From positions 1 through 16,931 of the forward strand of contig JAFUGB010000057.1 of assembly GCA_017469605.1 (NCBI GenBank): a DNA stretch of 16,931 nt, read 5' to 3'. The translations under genes were made by a program, and so were the position numbers. A model generated the notes under the pieces. It was not told the origin of the DNA. It was given only the letters and a program-made list of their open reading frames with translations, and ran no database searches. This DNA comes from Clostridia bacterium. Lineage in GTDB: Bacteria; Bacillota; Clostridia; Christensenellales; Aristaeellaceae. How positions within the stretch are numbered: position 1 is the first letter of the stretch; each line of letters opens with the position of its first letter. Of this stretch, positions 14,048 to 16,931 are shown piece after piece.

Positions 14048-14552
14048 TTTTCTTTGCCCAAGCTGCCGCCTTGGTCTCGCTCTTAGCGGCTTCCGCGCCG
14101 TGGATGGCCAGACCGGACACCACATTCGCGCCCTTGCAGATCTTTTGGAGCTCCCTTTCGCTTGCGCCCATGCCGCTGCCCTCGTTGGTGCAGAAGGGAA
14201 CGATCTTCTTCCCGGTCAAATCGTAATGCTCCAGGAAAGTATAGACGCACATGGGCATGGTACCCCACCAGTTGGGATAGCCCACGAAAATGGTATCGTA
14301 CTGGTGGATGGAATCCGGGTATTTCTTGAGCTCCGGACGGGCGCCTTCCCGCAGCTCGGCCTTGGCTTCCTCGGTGCAGGTCATGTAATCCTTGCTGTAT
14401 TCCTTTACGGTTTCAATTTCAAACAGATCGCCGCCCACGGCCTTCTGGATGAACTCCGCCACGCGCTCGGTGTTGCCCTTGACCAAATCCACGATAGAGC
14501 CGCTCCAGTAATTCTTCCCCTTGCGGGAATAATAGACGATCAGGTTTGCCAT
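14040..14552 (-). CDS. Cytosolic flavodoxin
   Basis: The 170-residue protein is a flavodoxin without signal peptide. It has IVYYSRKGKNY (5-15) and GNTERVAEFI (26-35) for the FMN phosphate, GYPNWWGTMPMCVYTF (91-106) stacking on the flavin, and FCTNEGSG (120-127). It should carry electrons or reduce quinone-like substrates in the cytosol. It is the first gene of the minus-strand redox cluster and follows GGAGGGG at six bases. The same signature blocks occur, in the same order, in the exported flavodoxin four genes downstream, so the two probably arose by duplication. Confidence 0.93.
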   Translation of the reverse strand: MANLIVYYSRKGKNYWSGSIVDLVKGNTERVAEFIQKAVGGDLFEIETVKEYSKDYMTCTEEAKAELREGARPELKKYPDSIHQYDTIFVGYPNWWGTMPMCVYTFLEHYDLTGKKIVPFCTNEGSGMGASERELQKICKGANVVSGLAIHGAEAAKSETKAAAWAKKNV

Positions 14553-14585
14553 GATGTTCCCCTCCGTTTCATTTGGTACATCCTT

Positions 14586-14614
14586 ATTATAAACAAGAAA
14601 AAGCCCCGAATCAA
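14586..14614 (-). promoter_or_regulatory. Promoter of redox cluster
   Basis: On the minus strand, TTGATT (14609-14614) and TATAAT (14586-14591) are 17 bases apart, with the flavodoxin start about 34 nt downstream. The -35 lies within the terminator-like hairpin of the upstream LysR remnant. Function is inferred from motif and position. Confidence 0.7.
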
Positions 14615-14627
14615 TCTGGATTTCGGG
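14592..14627 (-). terminator. Terminator of LysR remnant
   Basis: CCCGAA (14605-14610) pairs with TTCGGG (14622-14627), with two more pairs past a bulged T. On the minus strand the stem is followed by GCTTTTTCTTG. It lies 20 nt past the LysR-remnant stop and overlaps the -35 of the redox-cluster promoter. Confidence 0.65.
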
Positions 14628-14647
14628 CGGTTTTTGATAAACGCAGC

Positions 14648-14893
14648 TTATTGGATGTGTGTCCGCAGCATATCGGAAAAGGCCCTTTGCAGGGTGAAGT
14701 CCCTTTGCCCGGGCCAGAAGGCATACATTTTGCGCGCCAGGGGGCGCCGCTCTAAAATGGGCAGGCGCGCATTGCTGCCCAGGGAGGGCACATCATGATC
14801 GCAGGGCAGGAAGCCTGGCACGAATGCCATCAGCTGGAATGGAAAGGTGACGAAGGTAGTTGTCAGGCCGAATTGGCGGTATATATAACGGAT
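14648..14893 (-). pseudogene. LysR-type regulator, C-terminal remnant
   Basis: Read on the minus strand, the open frame from about 14893 to the stop at 14648 gives YRQFGLTTTFVTFPFQLMAFVPGFL, then about 45 more residues ending FSDMLRTHIQ. This looks like the last 75 residues of a LysR-type effector-binding domain, with the typical IAFVPGFL strand and the end helix after the arginine-rich RRPLARKMYAF. The helix-turn-helix and most of the effector domain are missing; the frame hits a stop at 14894-14896, and E2-flanking DNA follows. LysR genes commonly sit beside AKR/flavodoxin/SDR clusters and regulate them, so this was probably the cluster's regulator. The match is by pattern recall and the exact left end is uncertain. 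Confidence 0.6.
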
Positions 14894-15010
14894 TCAACCT
14901 TCAAAAAAGGCCGATTTCATGTTATATTTGTATTGGCCATCAGGCCGACTAATCGGGATTTGTGGGAGAGGATACGCGATTTCTTCCCGGGGAAGAAAGC
15001 TACAAAGAAG

Positions 15011-15233
15011 CCAGTTGGCGATGCCGCGCGAAGCGCACAGGTTGGCCAGCTTTGCTGGCCTGCCCGGGAGCGGTTCTTTGCGTTCAAATTGCCTGGTCGG
15101 GGCAAGTGTTTGATTGCGTCCAACAGGCTGTCGCCGCCGAGGTCCAGGAGATGAAATCTCCTGGTGCGGGGTCTTAGGGGCCGCACAGGCCCCTGTCGTT
15201 TCCCTCCCCCGACAAATTCCAGTTTTCTGATGT
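15011..15233 (+). repeat. Hairpin-rich structured intergenic element, copy E2
   Basis: The core at 15033-15074 matches copy E1 (55-96) in length and order: GCGCACAG, 3 nt, a 7-bp stem at 15044-15050/15054-15060 with a TTT loop, then TGCCCGGGAGCGGT. The stem arms are GGCCAGC/GCTGGCC here and GCACGGC/GCCGTGC in E1, so both arms changed while pairing was kept. Further perfect stems are at 15144-15152/15156-15164 (9 bp, loop GAA) and 15176-15182/15188-15194 (7 bp). Just before the element, an 8-bp palindrome lies at 14981-14988/14990-14997. The tail at 15199-15233 resembles the E1 tail. E2 ends about 40 nt before the serine hydrolase start and may lie in its mRNA leader. The family is not recognised. 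Confidence 0.55.
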
Positions 15234-15272
15234 TTCGGAATTAGCGTGAAGAGCATAGGGAAAGGAACAAAG

Positions 15273-16373
15273 ATGGAGCAGAAACGTAAATCAAGAAAAA
15301 AACAGATCGTCATCGTTATGCTGTCAGTGGTATTATGTGCAGCTCTGGTAATAACTGGACTGAAGATATACGGCAAATCCCAGATGGCGAAAGTGCCCGG
15401 ACTGACATTCCGCGAAGCGCTTGAATATACCGCGCAGGACAAGAAAGATGCCGTGATCACTGTCGGGATCATCAAGGACGGAAAAGCGTCCTGGACGGTT
15501 TACGGAGAAAACGGACAGGAACTGCCTGAACAGCTTCATACTTATGAAATCGGATCACTGACAAAAACCTTTACCGCCGCCCTGATCAACAAAGCAATCA
15601 ATGAAGAAAAAGTGGATCTGAACGAAACTATCGACGTATATCTCCCGCTGCCGGAAGGAAAGCATTATCCCACAATACTCGCGCTGTTGACACACACGTC
15701 AGGATACAGCGGGTATTACTTTGAAACGCCGATGATCGGCAACTTCTTCGGAGGACGGAACAGCTTCTGCGGCGTCAGCCGGGAAATGATTCTGAACAAG
15801 GCAAAAAGCCTGGATATGAGCCGGAAAAGCTACGGCTTTGAATACTCCAATTACGGATATGCGGTACTGGGACTTGTACTCGAATCAGTTTATGAAACAG
15901 ATTATACCGCATTGGTCAATGATTACGTCCGGAACGATCTGGGGCTGACTGACACGAAGATTTCCGATCAAAGTGGGGATTTGGGGAACTGTTGGGCCTG
16001 GGAAGCGAATGATGGCTATCTGTCGGCGGGGGCGCTTACTTCCGACATAGCGGACATGCTTGCCTATGCGCAGATGCAGATGGACAGGAATTCGCCCTTT
16101 GCAAAATGCCACAAAAGCCTGAAAGCGATCAACGCATCAACAGAAAGCTCGCTGATGATGGGGATCCATATCGATGAGATCGGGATGGCCTGGATTATTG
16201 ACAATGAAAACGGCTTCATCTGGCACAATGGCGGCACCGGACATTATAACAGTTATCTCGGATTCTGCCCGGAAACAAATACGGCAGTCGTTGTTCTGTC
16301 AAACCTGTCCCCAAACGAACGGATTCCGGCAACCGTGCTTGGAATCAAACAGCTTCAGGAACTGAACCGGTAA
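15273..16373 (+). CDS. Membrane-anchored class C beta-lactamase-like serine hydrolase
   Basis: The 366-residue protein has a basic N-terminus (KRKSRKK) and one membrane segment at about 11-30, so the catalytic domain lies outside the cell. The serine hydrolase fold has S95-L-T-K98 (SxxK nucleophile), Y191-S-N193 (YxN motif), LLTHTSG (138-144) and HNGGTG at 318-323 in place of KTG. Family members include D-aminopeptidases, esterases and PBP-like proteins, so the substrate is open; clinical-type beta-lactam resistance should not be assumed. The ATG at 15273 follows AAAGGA at six bases; the in-frame GTG at 15246 is an alternative. Codon choice, rich in GAA/AAA/GGA, differs from the GC-rich redox cluster. 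It is a lone plus-strand gene preceded by E2 and followed by terminator hairpins. Confidence 0.9.
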   Translation: MEQKRKSRKKQIVIVMLSVVLCAALVITGLKIYGKSQMAKVPGLTFREALEYTAQDKKDAVITVGIIKDGKASWTVYGENGQELPEQLHTYEIGSLTKTFTAALINKAINEEKVDLNETIDVYLPLPEGKHYPTILALLTHTSGYSGYYFETPMIGNFFGGRNSFCGVSREMILNKAKSLDMSRKSYGFEYSNYGYAVLGLVLESVYETDYTALVNDYVRNDLGLTDTKISDQSGDLGNCWAWEANDGYLSAGALTSDIADMLAYAQMQMDRNSPFAKCHKSLKAINASTESSLMMGIHIDEIGMAWIIDNENGFIWHNGGTGHYNSYLGFCPETNTAVVVLSNLSPNERIPATVLGIKQLQELNR

Positions 16374-16502
16374 ACTGATGCAGAAAAACGGAAGCTGTTC
16401 TTCTGGAGGCAGAGTTGCCAGGGGAAACGGGCAAGCAATCATGCAAAAAAATTGTAACAGCAGAGTGACATATTCCAGGCTGTCGAGATGAATAGTTAAT
16501 TC

Positions 16503-16530
16503 AGCGTCGCATCACGCGGCGCTTTCTTTA
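16503..16530 (+). terminator. Terminator after serine hydrolase gene
   Basis: AGCGTCGC (16503-16510) pairs with GCGGCGCT (16516-16523) around ATCAC, with one G-T pair, followed by TTCTTTA. It lies 130 nt past the serine hydrolase stop on the plus strand. The 16374-16502 stretch before it contains nothing I recognise. Confidence 0.65.
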
Positions 16531-16607
16531 TACCCTTTTGGAGGTGGACAACCTATTACGTACTGCGAATCCTGCCTACCCCAACATTTGGCAAAGAACC
16601 GACAAAG

Positions 16608-16629
16608 AGCCGAAATGAGCGGCTTTTGT
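16608..16629 (+). terminator. Second terminator-like hairpin
   Basis: AGCCG (16608-16612) pairs with CGGCT (16620-16624), loop AAATGAG, followed by TTTGTG. The short 5-bp stem makes it a weak candidate. Confidence 0.45.
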
Positions 16630-16652
16630 GTTGTTAGTAGCGTTGTTAGTAG
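16630..16652. repeat. Tandem 11-bp direct repeat
   Basis: GTTGTTAGTAG occurs twice, at 16630-16640 and 16642-16652, separated by one C. It lies between the hydrolase terminators and the recombinase end. It could be part of an attachment region or plain slippage; no function is assigned. Confidence 0.6.
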
Positions 16653-16676
16653 AAAACCATTCTGCTCCATTTTTAA

Positions 16677-16931
16677 TTAAAAGGTAACAACATGAAAAAA
16701 TGAAAAAGCCCTTGAAACATAAGCATTTTCAAGGACTTTTAATGGTGCACCAACCGAATTCAAATCCGAACCAAAACCCTCGTTTTCGACAGTTTCCTGA
16801 AGGTCATCAAAGGTGATCGTGGTCGTTCCTTCGTGGAAATTGAGGCCCAGCATCAGCTTGTCATCATAGAGAAAGATGGCGTTTACAAAGGTGTCGATCA
16901 GCATTTTGTGATGGGACTGCTGGGTCATGTC
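16677..16931 (-). CDS. Large serine recombinase, C-terminal part (runs off window)
   Basis: The frame enters from the right edge (first full codon GAC at 16929-16931) and ends at 16677, giving 84 residues. The HHKMLIDTFVNAIFLYDDKLMLGLNF stretch and TTITFDDLQETVENEG ... GSDLNSVGAP match, by recall, the C-terminus of clostridial large serine recombinases of about 500-560 residues, which integrate and excise prophages and conjugative elements. The catalytic serine domain, recombinase domain and zinc ribbon would lie beyond the window. A terminator hairpin falls inside its last codons, and the last 20 or so residues look non-conserved. It indicates a mobile element starting here, with an end probably within or next to this window. 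Confidence 0.8.
   Translation of the reverse strand, partial: DMTQQSHHKMLIDTFVNAIFLYDDKLMLGLNFHEGTTTITFDDLQETVENEGFGSDLNSVGAPLKVLENAYVSRAFSFFHVVTF
16694..16734 (-). terminator. Terminator inside recombinase 3' end
   Basis: CCTTGAAA (16710-16717) pairs with TTTCAAGG (16727-16734) around a 9-nt loop. On the minus strand the stem is followed by GCTTTTTCATTTTTTC, a strong intrinsic terminator. It overlaps the last 20 or so codons of the recombinase frame. Confidence 0.8.

Noticed and set aside
14894..15475. Minus-strand 193-codon frame across E2
   Set aside because: It runs antisense into the serine hydrolase gene and through several perfect hairpins, and has no recognisable domain.
15273..16373. 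True class C beta-lactamase resistance gene
   Set aside because: SxxK and YxN are present, but the third motif is HNGGTG rather than KTG and the protein is membrane-anchored, so the broad serine hydrolase family is the safer call.
1..16931. CRISPR array, tRNA or rRNA genes
   Set aside because: No regularly spaced direct repeats, cloverleaf-like segments or rRNA-like stretches were seen.

Overview
The window looks like a chromosomal accessory segment of a fairly GC-rich, spore-lineage gut Firmicute (class Clostridia). The evidence is a NrdR/DegV/LysM housekeeping block, strong AGGAGG ribosome binding sites, sigma-A-like promoters, and a restriction locus and large serine recombinase typical of clostridial mobile DNA. 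A finer taxonomic call is not possible from sequence reading alone.

Layout. (1) Positions 1-318 hold no gene but carry a hairpin-rich structured element (E1). (2) Positions 319-2329, minus strand: nrdR and a degV-family gene (4 nt apart), then a triple-LysM protein. (3) Positions about 2400-8100, plus strand: a restriction-modification island. It has a small Cro/CI-type regulator, a GIY-YIG nuclease gene broken by two frameshifts, a methyltransferase subunit carrying its own N-terminal PD-(D/E)xK-like nuclease domain, an HsdS specificity subunit with a 4-nt overlap, and a RhuM-family gene. No HsdR translocase is present, so the locus resembles a BcgI-like two-subunit enzyme more than a classical Type I system. 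(4) Positions 8165-14552, minus strand: a compact nine-gene redox cluster plus one gene remnant, apparently read from a promoter at about 14586-14614. In transcription order it encodes a cytosolic flavodoxin, an NTF2-like protein, a DUF4405 membrane protein, an FMN reductase-like flavoprotein, an exported flavodoxin, an SDR, a cupin, a two-domain CMD protein, a TMEM175-family C-terminal remnant, and an aldo/keto reductase with a ferredoxin-like tail. A 5'-truncated LysR regulator remnant lies just upstream. (5) Positions about 15011-15233: a second structured element (E2), related to E1, in the leader of a membrane-anchored class C beta-lactamase-like serine hydrolase. (6) Positions 16374-16676: terminators and a short tandem repeat. 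The window ends in the C-terminus of a large serine recombinase, so a mobile element lies beyond the right edge.

How the genes work together. The restriction island probably acts as a self-contained methylation/cleavage unit under its own regulator, with an inactivated accessory nuclease. The redox cluster combines NAD(P)H oxidoreductases and flavoproteins on both sides of the membrane with a His-rich membrane protein, which suggests reductive detoxification or extracytoplasmic electron transfer. Its LysR regulator has decayed. The observation least explained by known features is the E1/E2 pair: a shared 42-nt core in which both arms of a stem differ between copies yet stay fully paired.
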